NCBI GenBank assembly: GCA_014656175.1
Contig: BNBX01000009.1
Coordinates: 62,001-126,000, forward strand
DNA from: Streptomyces werraensis
GTDB taxonomy: Bacteria > Actinomycetota > Actinomycetes > Streptomycetales > Streptomycetaceae
Reading direction: 5' to 3'
DNA length: 64,000 nucleotides
Shown: positions 1-9,893 of the stretch, in pieces
Position numbering within the stretch: the stretch's first letter is position 1
Layout of the letters: every line of letters begins with the position of its first letter
The notes under the pieces: generated by a model
Told to the model about the DNA's origin: nothing
Seen by the model: only the letters and a program-made list of their open reading frames with translations
Databases searched by the model: none
Made by a program: the position numbers and the translations under genes

Positions 1-357
1 CCCTACCAGCGCAAGCAGGTCGAGGCGACCATCGTCGAGGGCGATCTCTACGGCGCGCGGGAGAAGATCGAGGAACTGGCCGTCCAGGCCTCCGCGTGCA
101 AGAAGCAGGCCGAGCGGCGCGCCGCCGACACCGAGAAGAACGCGCGCACCGGCGAGGGCGAGGCCGGAGGCACCACGGGAACCACCCCCGCCTCCTTCGC
201 GTCCAAGGCATCGCCGTCCCCGAACCCTTCCGGCTCGGCGAAGGCCCCTGACCCGGAGCAGTCCACGCCCCCGTCCACGACCGCACCCACTACCAGCCCC
301 GGCCCCAGCCTCTCGGAGGAAGAGCAGAAGGTCGTCTCGCTGTGCGGTAAGCAGTAG
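1..357 (+). CDS. pstP: PP2C-type phosphoprotein phosphatase PstP, C-terminal fragment (partial at window start)
   Basis: Only the last 118 codons are present, in frame 1, ending at a TAG. The visible part begins with a charged segment (PYQRKQVEATIVEGDLYGAR) and continues into a Thr/Pro/Ser-rich low-complexity tail ending LCGKQ. No PP2C catalytic motif falls inside the window, so the assignment rests on context: in actinomycetes the gene directly upstream of the rodA/pbpA/pknB set is the PP2C phosphatase that opposes PknB. A tail of this kind would be the extracytoplasmic end of a membrane-anchored PstP. It lies 27 nt upstream of the SEDS gene, so it is very probably in the same operon. Identity is inferred, not demonstrated. 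Confidence 0.6.
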   Translation, partial: PYQRKQVEATIVEGDLYGAREKIEELAVQASACKKQAERRAADTEKNARTGEGEAGGTTGTTPASFASKASPSPNPSGSAKAPDPEQSTPPSTTAPTTSPGPSLSEEEQKVVSLCGKQ

Positions 358-384
358 GCAAGCCGTGAGAGGCCCTGTCACACG

Positions 385-1833
385 ATGAGCAGTACTTCCA
401 ACCCGTCGACGCAGCACACGTCCACGATCGGTGCCATCGGCGCGCCCAGCCGCCGCAACACCGAGCTGGCGCTGCTCGTGTTCGCCGTCGTCATCCCGGT
501 CTTCGCCTACGCCAACGTGGGTCTCGCCCTCGACGACCAGGTGCCCGCCGGGCTGCTGAGCTACGGCCTGGGCCTCGGTCTGATGGCGGGCCTCGGCCAC
601 CTCGCCGTACGCAAGTTCGCGCCGTACGCGGACCCGCTGCTGCTGCCGCTGGCCACGCTGCTCAACGGCCTGGGACTCGTCGCCATCTGGCGTCTGGACC
701 AGTCCGAGCGCCTCCAGGCGAGCCGGACCTTCGTGGAGGCGGCACCGCGCCAGCTGATGTACTCGGCGATCGGCGTGGCCTTCTTCGTGGCCGTGCTGTT
801 CTTCCTCAAGGACCACCGCGTCCTGCAGCGCTACACCTACATCTCGATGGCCGGCGCGCTGGTTCTGCTGCTCCTGCCGCTGGTCCCGGGCATCGGCCAC
901 AACGTCTTCGGCGCGAGGATCTGGATCAAGATCCCCGGCCTCGGCACCCTCCAGCCCGGTGAGTTCGCCAAGATCGTCCTGGCGGTGTTCTTCGCGGGAT
1001 ACCTGATGGTCAAGCGGGACGCGCTGGCCCTGGCCAGCCGCCGCTTCATGGGCCTGTACCTGCCGCGCGGCCGTGACCTCGGCCCGATCATCGTGGTCTG
1101 GATCATCTCCATCCTGATCCTGGTCTTCGAGACCGACCTCGGTACCTCGCTGCTGTTCTTCGGCATGTTCGTGATCATGCTGTACGTCGCCACCGAGCGG
1201 ACCAGCTGGATCGTGTTCGGTCTGCTGATGTCCGCGGCCGGCGCCGTCGGCGTCGCGAGCTTCGAGCCGCACATCCAGACGCGTGTGCAGGCCTGGCTGG
1301 ACCCGATGCGCGAGTTCGAGCTGAGCCGCGCCGGCGTCCAGGACGGCATCGTCCACTCCGAGCAGGCCATGCAGGCGCTGTGGGCCTTCGGCTCCGGCGG
1401 CACGCTCGGCTCCGGCTGGGGCCAGGGCCACTCCGACCTCATCGGCTTCGCCGCCAACTCCGACTTCATCCTCGCCACCTTCGGCGAGGAGCTGGGCCTG
1501 GCCGGCGTCATGGCGCTGCTGCTGCTCTACGCGCTGATCGTGGAGCGGGGCGTGCGCACCGCGCTCGCCGCCCGTGACCCGTTCGGCAAGCTGCTCGCCA
1601 TCGGCCTCTCCGGCGCCTTCGCGCTCCAGGTCTTCGTGGTGGCCGGCGGCGTCATGGGCCTCATCCCGCTGACCGGTATGACGATGCCCTTCCTGGCCTA
1701 CGGAGGCTCCTCCGTGATCGCCAACTGGGCGCTGATCGGCATCCTGCTCAGGATCAGCGACACCGCCCGCCGTCCGGCGCCCGCACCCGTCTCCAACCCC
1801 GACGCCGAGATGACCCAGGTGGTCCGCCCGTGA
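385..1833 (+). CDS. rodA: SEDS-family peptidoglycan polymerase (RodA/FtsW/SpoVE family)
   Basis: This 482-aa polytopic membrane protein has about ten hydrophobic segments and the SEDS signature near the C terminus (LIPLTGMTMPFLAYGGSSV). SEDS proteins are lipid II-using glycan polymerases that work with a class B PBP, and here the partner pbpA follows with a GTGA overlap at 1830-1833, implying translational coupling. The position between a PP2C phosphatase and pbpA-pknB matches the second SEDS gene of actinomycetes, distinct from ftsW in the dcw cluster. I therefore prefer RodA to FtsW, although the family alone does not settle it. In S. coelicolor I recall the equivalent as SCO3846. Confidence 0.9.
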   Translation: MSSTSNPSTQHTSTIGAIGAPSRRNTELALLVFAVVIPVFAYANVGLALDDQVPAGLLSYGLGLGLMAGLGHLAVRKFAPYADPLLLPLATLLNGLGLVAIWRLDQSERLQASRTFVEAAPRQLMYSAIGVAFFVAVLFFLKDHRVLQRYTYISMAGALVLLLLPLVPGIGHNVFGARIWIKIPGLGTLQPGEFAKIVLAVFFAGYLMVKRDALALASRRFMGLYLPRGRDLGPIIVVWIISILILVFETDLGTSLLFFGMFVIMLYVATERTSWIVFGLLMSAAGAVGVASFEPHIQTRVQAWLDPMREFELSRAGVQDGIVHSEQAMQALWAFGSGGTLGSGWGQGHSDLIGFAANSDFILATFGEELGLAGVMALLLLYALIVERGVRTALAARDPFGKLLAIGLSGAFALQVFVVAGGVMGLIPLTGMTMPFLAYGGSSVIANWALIGILLRISDTARRPAPAPVSNPDAEMTQVVRP

Positions 1834-3305
1834 ACAAGCCCCTGCGCCGGGTCGCCATCTTCTGCGGCCTGCTCATGCTCGCCCTGCTCGTCCGGAACAA
1901 CTGGATCCAGTACGCCCAGGCCGACAAGCTCCGGACGGACGAGAAGAACCGCCGGGTGGCGATCGAGCGGTACGCCACCCCGCGCGGCGACATCATCGTC
2001 GACGGCGAGCCCATCACCGGCCACAAGGCCACCGGCGGCGACTTCGCCTACAAGCGGACGTACAAGGACGGCGCCATGTGGGCGCCGGTCACCGGCTACG
2101 TCTCCCAGGCCTTCGGCGCCAACCAGCTGGAGTCCATCGAGGACGGCATCCTCACCGGCAACGACGACCGGCTCTTCTTCCGCAACACCCTCGACATGCT
2201 GACCGGCAAGAAGAAGCAGGGCGGCAACGTCGTCACCACGCTCAGCGGCGCCGCCCAGAAGGCCGCCTACAACGGCCTGAAGAAGCAGGGCGGCAAGGGT
2301 TCCGTCGTCGCCCTGGAGCCGTCCACCGGCAAGATCCTCGCGCTCGCCTCGTACCCGTCGTACGACCCGTCCACGATCGCGGGCAACAGCCTGGAGACGG
2401 ACGCCAAGGCGTGGGAGAAGCTGCAGAAGAAGAACAACCCGGACGACCCGATGCTGAACCGGGCGCTCCGTGAGGTGTACCCGCCCGGCTCGACCTTCAA
2501 GGTCGTCACGGCGGCCGCCGCGCTGGAGCACGGCATGGTCGAGGACGCGGACCAGAAGACCGACACCCCGCTGCCCTACATCATGAAGGGCACCACGACC
2601 GAGCTGAAGAACGACGGCGACCTGCCCTGCAAGGACGCCAGCCTCCGCGAGGCGCTCCGTGTGTCGTGCAACACCGTGTTCGGCAAGCTCGGCACCGACC
2701 TCGGCAACGACAAGATGCTGGAGACGGCCAAGAAGTTCGGCTTCGGCCAGGAGCACTTCACGCCGGTCCGCACCAGCGCCTCCCTGTTCGACAAGGACAT
2801 GGAACCGTCGCAGGTCGCGCTGTCCTCCATCGGCCAGTACAACACCGCGGCGACCCCGTTGCAGATGGCCATGGTCGCCGCCGCCGTCGCCAACAACGGC
2901 ACGCTGATGAAGCCGTACATGGTCGACGAACTGCAGACGCCGAGTCTGGACACCGTCGAGAAGACGGACCCGGAGAAGCTGAGCGAGCCGCTCTCGCCGG
3001 AGAACGCCCAGATCCTCCAGTCGATGATGGAGACCGTCGTCAACGACGGCACCGGCGGCAACGCCAAGATCGACGGCGTCACGGTCGGCGGCAAGACCGG
3101 TACCGCCCAGCACGGCGAGAACAACAGCAAGAACCCGTACGCGTGGTTCATCTCCTACGCCAAGACCGGCGACGGCAGCGCGCCGGTCGCCGTGGCGGTC
3201 GTCATCGAGGACGAGAACGCGGTGCGAGGTGACATCTCCGGCGGCGGCCTCGCCGCCCCGATCGCCAAGAGCGTGATGGAGGCGGTCCTCAAGAGCAAGC
3301 AGTGA
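1830..3305 (+). CDS. pbpA: Class B penicillin-binding protein PbpA
   Basis: This 491-aa protein has a short cytoplasmic N terminus and one membrane anchor (about residues 7-22), then a PBP dimerisation region and a transpeptidase domain. All three active-site motifs are visible: STFK (S221-K224), SCN (279-281) and KTGT (422-425). It crosslinks peptidoglycan outside the membrane, as the partner of the preceding SEDS polymerase. The GTG start overlaps the rodA stop. The length of about 490 residues fits the PbpA group of actinobacteria rather than the longer FtsI. The gap to pknB is 169 nt, so pknB may also have its own promoter. Confidence 0.93.
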   Translation: MNKPLRRVAIFCGLLMLALLVRNNWIQYAQADKLRTDEKNRRVAIERYATPRGDIIVDGEPITGHKATGGDFAYKRTYKDGAMWAPVTGYVSQAFGANQLESIEDGILTGNDDRLFFRNTLDMLTGKKKQGGNVVTTLSGAAQKAAYNGLKKQGGKGSVVALEPSTGKILALASYPSYDPSTIAGNSLETDAKAWEKLQKKNNPDDPMLNRALREVYPPGSTFKVVTAAAALEHGMVEDADQKTDTPLPYIMKGTTTELKNDGDLPCKDASLREALRVSCNTVFGKLGTDLGNDKMLETAKKFGFGQEHFTPVRTSASLFDKDMEPSQVALSSIGQYNTAATPLQMAMVAAAVANNGTLMKPYMVDELQTPSLDTVEKTDPEKLSEPLSPENAQILQSMMETVVNDGTGGNAKIDGVTVGGKTGTAQHGENNSKNPYAWFISYAKTGDGSAPVAVAVVIEDENAVRGDISGGGLAAPIAKSVMEAVLKSKQ

Positions 3306-3474
3306 CCCCGGTCACGTCCGCTTCACATCGGTGCACGTTGCGGTACCGGTCCTGTATCGGCTGACGCACTTTGCCAGGGCACAGAAAAAGAGCCGGGTAC
3401 GGTAGGCCCGGAACGCAGCCTCCGATCGCACAAGGGTGCCGGTCGGGACCGACGGAGAGGGCTGGTAGGTAGCT

Positions 3475-5448
<1,974 letters not shown>

Positions 5449-5468
5449 CCCGCGGGTCCCGTACGACA

Positions 5469-5506
5469 GGAGCCCCGGCCCCCTCTTCGGAGGGGACCGG
5501 GGCTCC
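5469..5506. terminator. Bidirectional terminator between pknB and the sortase operon
   Basis: A GC-rich inverted repeat (arms GGAGCCCCGG and CCGGGGCTCC, extended inward by a further G:C block) surrounds the short CTCTTCGGA region. It lies between the convergent pknB and sortase genes, so it probably serves both strands. Confidence 0.8.
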
Positions 5507-5532
5507 TTGCTGTCCCGTGGAAAGGAAGGCAC

Positions 5533-6321
5533 TCAGCGCAGTTCCTCCGGCGGAGTCCTGTTCTCGTCCACCTTCTCCTTGCGGACCAACTCGCCCCAGA
5601 CGACGTAGCGGTACTTGCTGGTGTAGATCGGTGTGCAGGTCGTCAGCGTGATGTAGTGGCCGGCCTTCTCGCGGCCGGACTCCTCGGGGACCTTGCCGAG
5701 GACGCCGACGTTGTACTTCGAGGTCTCGGGGAGGATGCCGTAGACCTTGTAGACGAACCACGTGTCCTTCGTCTCGAAGACGATCGGATCACCTTTCTTG
5801 ATCTTGTGGATGCCGTGGAACTTGGCGCCGTGGCCGTCCCGGTGCGCGGCGAGGGAGAAGTTGCCCTTCTTGCCGGACGTCGGCAGCGTCGCCTTCACGG
5901 GGTCCGTGTAGTAGCCGGCGACGCCGTCGTTGAGGACCTTCATCGACGTGCCCTTCTCCACGAGGATGTCGTCGTCGCTCATCGTGGGCACGTGCAGGAA
6001 GCCGATGCCGTTCTTGCTGTCGTAGACGGCGGGCGCGTCGCGTCCGGCGCCTTCCGGCTCCTGGGCCCAGGAGTCGCGGACCTTGTCCGCCTGCCGGTCC
6101 GCGGCGCGGTCCGCGACGACGTTCGTCCACCACAGCGAGTAGACGACGAACAGGCCGAGCACCACGCCCGCGGTGATGAGCATCTCCCCGAAGAAGCTGA
6201 TCACCATGGCCACCGGCCCCAGACGGCGGCGCCCCCGGGGAGGCGGGGACGCGTGCGTGTGCTGTGCGGTGTCGTCGGCGGTCGCTGCCACGTTTCCTCT
6301 GCCCTTAACTGACGAGCGCAT
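5533..6321 (-). CDS. srtE2: Class E sortase (SrtE2-like)
   Basis: This 262-aa protein has a Thr/His/Pro-rich cytoplasmic N terminus, one membrane anchor (MVISFFGEMLITAGVVLGLFVVYSLWW) and a sortase domain with His in LAAHRDGHG, the catalytic Cys229 in TLTTCTP and Arg238 in SKYRY. Class E sortases attach LAxTG-bearing proteins, in Streptomyces the long chaplins, to the wall. It lies directly downstream of a second class E sortase. The ATG at 6321 overlaps the end of that gene by 17 nt. A GTG at about 6291 with an AGAGGAAAC ribosome site just upstream is an equally good start and would give about 252 aa. In S. coelicolor the pair is SCO3849/SCO3850 from memory. Confidence 0.88.
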   Translation of the reverse strand: MRSSVKGRGNVAATADDTAQHTHASPPPRGRRRLGPVAMVISFFGEMLITAGVVLGLFVVYSLWWTNVVADRAADRQADKVRDSWAQEPEGAGRDAPAVYDSKNGIGFLHVPTMSDDDILVEKGTSMKVLNDGVAGYYTDPVKATLPTSGKKGNFSLAAHRDGHGAKFHGIHKIKKGDPIVFETKDTWFVYKVYGILPETSKYNVGVLGKVPEESGREKAGHYITLTTCTPIYTSKYRYVVWGELVRKEKVDENRTPPEELR

Positions 6322-7411
6322 CCGGCTTGCCCTTGCTGCGCGGCCGTTCCTCGACCATCTGACCCCAGACGATCAAGCGGTACTTGCTGGTGAACTCAGG
6401 TGTGCACGTGGTCAGCGTGATGTAGCGGCCCGGTCCGGTGAAGCCCGAGCCCTTGGGCACCGGGTCGAGGACGCTGACGTTGCTCGGCGGCGTCACCGGC
6501 AGCATCGACGCCGTCTTGTAGACGAAGTACTTGTCCTGCGTCTCCACGACGATCGGATCGCCCGGCTGCAGCCGGTTGATGTACCGGAACGGCTCCCCGT
6601 GCGTGTTGCGGTGCCCCGCAAGACCGAAGTTGCCGGTCTTGTCGTACGGCATCGCCGTCTTCAGCGCGCCCTCCGCGTAGTGGCCGACCATGCCCCGGTC
6701 GAGCACCTTCTTGCTGCTGATGCCCTCGGCGATCGGCACGACGACGTCCAGCTTCGGTATGTGCAGCAGCGCGAAGCCCTGCCCGGGCTCGAACGCGCCG
6801 GGCCTGCGCTCGCCGTTCGCCCAGTCCTGCTGGAGATCGCTGGCCTCCTTGCCGGCCTGCGCCTGCGCACGGACGTTCGTCCACCACAGCTGGTACGTCA
6901 CGAACAGCAGCATCAGCACGCCGGTGGTGATGAACACCTCACCGATGGCGCGGCTCGCCACGACCGCCGGACCGGGCTTGCGCGCCCGTGCCTGGCGGCG
7001 TGCCTCCACCCGGGACAGTGGAGCCCCTGTCGCCCCCTCAGAGGCGTTGCCGGCTGCTCTTCCGGCCGTCGACCCGTCCCCGGCCTTGTGGGAGCCTCCA
7101 CGGCGTCCGTGGCGCTTCCTGGCGGCCTTCCTGCGGGCCGCCCGGCCTCCGGCCGGCGGGGCCTCCTCGCGCGTCGTCCGCGGAGGCGGGTCCGGGATGC
7201 GCAGCGCGACGGTCTCCTCGTCGATCGCCGGGAGCTGCGCGGTGGCGTCCTCGGCACCGCCCGTGTGGGGGTCGGGCGTCGCCGCCCGGCCGTACCAGCC
7301 GTCCCCGTACGCACCCTGGACCCCGTACGGCTGCCCGCCGTACGAGGTGCCCTGGTCGCCGGCGCCGTATCCGTGGGCGCCGGACTCGCGCTCGGGGCGC
7401 AGCGCCGTCAC
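6305..7411 (-). CDS. srtE1: Class E sortase (SrtE1-like) with long proline-rich N terminus
   Basis: The protein is 368 aa from a GTG at 7411 that overlaps the stop of the upstream amidotransferase gene (GTGA, 7408-7411). I prefer this start because an upstream ATG in the same frame lies well inside that gene. About 190 residues of Gly/Tyr/Pro- then Arg/Ala-rich cytoplasmic sequence precede a membrane helix (FITTGVLMLLFVTYQLWW). The sortase core has His in LAGHRNTHG, Cys336 in TLTTCTP and Arg345 in SKYRL. It is expected to anchor LAxTG surface proteins for aerial growth. No LAxTG substrate gene is adjacent, so the substrates must be elsewhere on the chromosome. Confidence 0.9.
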   Translation of the reverse strand: MTALRPERESGAHGYGAGDQGTSYGGQPYGVQGAYGDGWYGRAATPDPHTGGAEDATAQLPAIDEETVALRIPDPPPRTTREEAPPAGGRAARRKAARKRHGRRGGSHKAGDGSTAGRAAGNASEGATGAPLSRVEARRQARARKPGPAVVASRAIGEVFITTGVLMLLFVTYQLWWTNVRAQAQAGKEASDLQQDWANGERRPGAFEPGQGFALLHIPKLDVVVPIAEGISSKKVLDRGMVGHYAEGALKTAMPYDKTGNFGLAGHRNTHGEPFRYINRLQPGDPIVVETQDKYFVYKTASMLPVTPPSNVSVLDPVPKGSGFTGPGRYITLTTCTPEFTSKYRLIVWGQMVEERPRSKGKPDALVS

Positions 7412-8046
7412 GCCGAGGACCTGCCCACCACCGGGGCGAGCCCCGCCGATCTCGCCACAGCCTCCGTGTCGCCGCACTCCGCAAGCCAGTTGGCCAGCAT
7501 CCGGTGGCCGTGCTCGGTCAGCACCGACTCGGGGTGGAACTGCACCCCCTCGACCGGGAGTTCACGGTGCCTCAGCCCCATCACGATGCCGTCCGCGGTG
7601 CGGGCCGTGACCTCCAGCTCGGAGGGCACGGTGGCCGGCTCGGCGGCCAGCGAGTGGTACCGGGTGGCGGTGAACGGGGAGGGCAGACCGGCGAAGACGC
7701 CCTTGCCCTCGTGCGTCACCGGGGAGGTCTTGCCGTGCAGCAGCTCGGGGGCGCGGTCGACGACACCGCCGTACGCCACCTGCATCGACTGCATGCCCAG
7801 GCAGACGCCGAAGACCGGCACCCCGGTCGCGGCGCAGTGCCGCACCATGTCCACGCAGACCCCGGCCTCTTCGGGGGTCCCGGGGCCGGGGGACAGCAGC
7901 ACGCCGTCGAAACCGTCCTGGGCGTGCGACGTGGACACCTCGTCGTTGCGCAGGACCTCGCACTCGGCGCCCAGCTGGTACAGGTACTGGACGAGGTTGA
8001 AGACGAAGCTGTCGTAGTTGTCGACGACGAGAATGCGCGCGCTCAC
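7408..8046 (-). CDS. pabA: Class I glutamine amidotransferase, aminodeoxychorismate/anthranilate synthase component II (PabA/TrpG)
   Basis: The product is 212 aa from the GTG at 8046 (VSARILVVDNYDSF, the usual family N terminus). The class I triad is visible: Cys82 in GVCLGMQ, and His171 and Glu173 in FHPES; the oxyanion-loop motif LSPGPGTPEEAG is also present. The enzyme supplies ammonia from glutamine to a chorismate-using partner for p-aminobenzoate (folate) or anthranilate (tryptophan). No component I gene is in the window, so the choice between PabA and TrpG is open. The start overlaps the stop of the small upstream gene, and its own stop overlaps the start of the sortase gene. It is therefore embedded in a translationally coupled chain with envelope genes. 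Confidence 0.88.
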   Translation of the reverse strand: MSARILVVDNYDSFVFNLVQYLYQLGAECEVLRNDEVSTSHAQDGFDGVLLSPGPGTPEEAGVCVDMVRHCAATGVPVFGVCLGMQSMQVAYGGVVDRAPELLHGKTSPVTHEGKGVFAGLPSPFTATRYHSLAAEPATVPSELEVTARTADGIVMGLRHRELPVEGVQFHPESVLTEHGHRMLANWLAECGDTEAVARSAGLAPVVGRSSA

Positions 8047-8204
8047 TGGTTGTCCACCGTCACATCGTTGAAGGGCAGCAGCGGCTCCGCCCACGGGAAG
8101 ACGTACTGGAAGAGGACGTAGACCACGACGGTGATCAGCACGAGTGAGATGAGTGCCCTCACCCATCCGTTGCCCGGCAGATGCCGCCAGATCCAGCTGT
8201 ACAT
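8043..8204 (-). CDS. Small single-pass membrane protein, 53 aa, unknown function
   Basis: I chose the ATG at 8204 because a strong ribosome site (GGAAGGGA) lies 6 nt upstream; the longer open frame runs into non-coding sequence. The peptide starts MYSWIWRHLPGNGWVRALIS, has one hydrophobic helix (LVLITVVVYVLFQYVFPW) and ends in a short acidic tail (NDVTVDNQ). It is the first gene of a chain of overlapping genes: this gene, pabA, srtE1, srtE2. Small proteins at this position recur in Streptomyces as far as I remember, but I know no function. A role at the membrane near the sortases is only a guess from position. Confidence 0.72.
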   Translation of the reverse strand: MYSWIWRHLPGNGWVRALISLVLITVVVYVLFQYVFPWAEPLLPFNDVTVDNQ

Positions 8205-8375
8205 GCCGTCCCTTCCGTCGTACCACGGCACCAGACCCACGCCGTACGCCACCAGACTAACGGCGCAACGCCCTCTGTTTCCCGGCCTCCACAGGCTGTG
8301 TGACAAGCTGACCGGTCCGCTGTGCGCACCCCTCAGTACGTGCCGCGGCGCCGATCGCCTCGATACCGCGCGCAT

Positions 8376-8389
8376 GTTCCACGTGAAAC
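8376..8389. other. parS-like centromere site, one mismatch
   Basis: GTTCCACGTGAAAC differs at one position from the palindrome GTTTCACGTGAAAC found nine times elsewhere in this window. It sits in the gap between the DUF881 gene and the 53-aa membrane protein gene and is the leftmost candidate ParB site in the window. Confidence 0.7.
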
Positions 8390-8414
8390 CGGCCGGGCAG
8401 GGGGACGGCGGGTG

Positions 8415-9197
8415 TCAGTCCACGGGTTCGGCGTAGTGCAGGTCCACCGTGCCGGAGTAGCCGGGCAGGGTGGTGGTCCCCTCGTCCTCGACCTCCCAGC
8501 CGAGGCCGTAGACGTTGACGTAGACCATGTAGTTCTGGATCGCCGGCGATGCGGCGAGCGCCTTCTTCAGCTTCTCCGGGTCCCCGACCGCGGTGATCGT
8601 GTACGGCGGGGAGTAGACGCGGCCCTGGAGGATCAGGGTGTTGCCCACGCAGCGGACGGCGCTGGTGGAGATCAGCCGCTGGTCCATGACCTGGATGCCC
8701 TCGGCGCCGCCCTGCCACATGGCGTTCACCACGGCCTGGAGGTCCTGCTGGTGGATGACCAGGTAGTCCGGCTGCGGCTCGGGATAGCCGGGGAGCTTGG
8801 CCGTGGCGTCCGGCGGCGCGTCGTTCAGTGTGACGGTGATCGCCTCACCCTTGAGCTTCTGCGTCCCGGCACGCTTCTCCAGGTCGGCGAGTCTGGCGTC
8901 CTCGGCCTCGGTGCTGCCGTCGTCCCGCTCGGCCAGGGCCTCTATGTCCTCGCGCAACGCGCCGTTGGATTCGTCGAGCTCGGCGTTCTTGCGGCTGCGC
9001 TCGTGGATCAGATCGGACAGCTTCAGCAGGGAGGCGTCCGTGCGGATGTTGGTGCCCTTGGCCGTGTCGAAGCTGACGAAGAAGAGCAGGCCCGCGAGGG
9101 CGAAGATGCCCGCGGTGAGCACCCGCACCGGACGCAGACGGCGTGGGCGCGCCGCAGGACTGGATTCCGTCCCCCGGGAGTCGGCAGAATTGCTCAA
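8415..9197 (-). CDS. DUF881 family membrane-anchored protein
   Basis: This 260-aa protein has an Arg-rich N terminus, one membrane helix (VLTAGIFALAGLLFFVSF) and then a coiled-coil-like region (about residues 60-115). The DUF881 core contains DYLVIHQQDLQAVVNAMWQGGAEGIQVMDQRL and VRCVGNTLILQGRVYSPPYTI. The active region should face outside. DUF881 proteins (YlxW/YlxX type in Firmicutes) often lie near division genes, and crgA is divergent next door. No enzymatic role is known to me. The 140-nt divergent gap to crgA should hold both promoters. Confidence 0.85.
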   Translation of the reverse strand: MSNSADSRGTESSPAARPRRLRPVRVLTAGIFALAGLLFFVSFDTAKGTNIRTDASLLKLSDLIHERSRKNAELDESNGALREDIEALAERDDGSTEAEDARLADLEKRAGTQKLKGEAITVTLNDAPPDATAKLPGYPEPQPDYLVIHQQDLQAVVNAMWQGGAEGIQVMDQRLISTSAVRCVGNTLILQGRVYSPPYTITAVGDPEKLKKALAASPAIQNYMVYVNVYGLGWEVEDEGTTTLPGYSGTVDLHYAEPVD

Positions 9198-9337
9198 CGT
9201 ACCCTTATCTCCTTCGGCGCCGTAGAAGCACTACGCTAACGGACGCCCGGGGGAGCACTCAGAGTCCCCTTGTACGCTGCCCCGAGCCCGACCCAGACCC
9301 TGCGCGGCCACGCAGCGCATCGACAGGAGAGACCCTC

Positions 9338-9592
9338 GTGCCGAAGTCACGTATCCGCAAGAAGGCCGACTACACGCCGCCGCCGGCCAAGCAGACGGCC
9401 GCGATCAAGCTGACCAACCGCGCCTGGGTCGCGCCGGTGATGCTGGCGCTGTTCCTCATCGGCCTGGCCTGGATCGTCGTCTTCTACGTCACGGACGGCT
9501 CCCTGCCCATCGACAAGCTGGGCAACTGGAACATCGTGGTGGGCTTCGGCTTCATCGCCGCCGGGTTCGGCGTCTCCACGCAGTGGAAGTAG
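9338..9592 (+). CDS. crgA: Cell division protein CrgA
   Basis: The 84-aa product starts at a GTG (9338) with AGGAGA 7 nt upstream. The sequence begins MPKSRIRKKADYTPPP and has two hydrophobic segments (VAPVMLALFLIGLAWIVVFYV and IVVGFGFIAAGFGV), ending STQWK, as is typical of CrgA. In Streptomyces CrgA influences the timing of FtsZ ring assembly during sporulation septation. In mycobacteria it binds FtsZ, FtsQ, FtsI and PBPs. It is transcribed divergently from the DUF881 gene and is followed by a DnaA-box cluster. The open frame continues upstream in frame but has no support there. Confidence 0.95.
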   Translation: MPKSRIRKKADYTPPPAKQTAAIKLTNRAWVAPVMLALFLIGLAWIVVFYVTDGSLPIDKLGNWNIVVGFGFIAAGFGVSTQWK

Positions 9593-9638
9593 CGCCGGAC
9601 CGGGCTTTGCGCACGGCTCCGGCCGGCCGCTGAGCCTG

Positions 9639-9672
9639 CCCTGCCCGGAGGGGACCACAGCTCTGGGCAGGG
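9639..9672 (+). terminator. Possible terminator of crgA
   Basis: Arms CCCTGCCC and GGGCAGGG are separated by 18 nt, starting about 45 nt after the crgA stop. The loop is long and there is no U-tract, so this is tentative. Confidence 0.4.
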
Positions 9673-9684
9673 TTATCCCCTGAG

Positions 9685-9885
9685 TTATCCACAGCCCTTG
9701 TCCACATGTGGATAGAGGACCCGATCTGTGGATAACCCGCTTCGAGGTTGACGCCGGTGTGACAGAAACACCACCAACCGAAAACCTGTTCGCATAGGCC
9801 CTGAGCTGCGGAAACAGTGGTCAGTGACCGAACACGGCACATGTCTCGCACGATGTGCACAAGATCCGGCACCCTCTGTGGACAA
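9685..9885. promoter_or_regulatory. Extra-oriC cluster of DnaA boxes
   Basis: Five DnaA boxes match TTATCCACA or TTGTCCACA closely: 9685-9693 (TTATCCACA), 9698-9706 (TTGTCCACA), 9707-9715 (CTATCCACA on the minus strand), 9727-9735 (TTATCCACA, minus) and 9877-9885 (TTGTCCACA, minus). Four lie within 51 bp. They occupy the gap between crgA and the convergent rhomboid gene, where no promoter is expected, so a DnaA-titration or replication-control role fits better than promoter control. In S. coelicolor, DnaA-box clusters outside oriC have been described and at least one affects initiation frequency. I infer this may be the equivalent of the one near SCO3854-3855. The rest of the 301-bp gap shows no gene. 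Confidence 0.8.
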
Positions 9886-9893
9886 ACTCCGGC

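Noticed and set aside
3302..3315. Small dyad GTGACC/GGTCAC at the pbpA stop
   Set aside because: Stem too short for a terminator, and too weak to be called an operator.
8043..8375. 110-codon version of the small membrane protein gene
   Set aside because: The N-terminal part is Arg/Ser/Gly-rich intergenic read-through; the strong ribosome site supports the 53-codon version.
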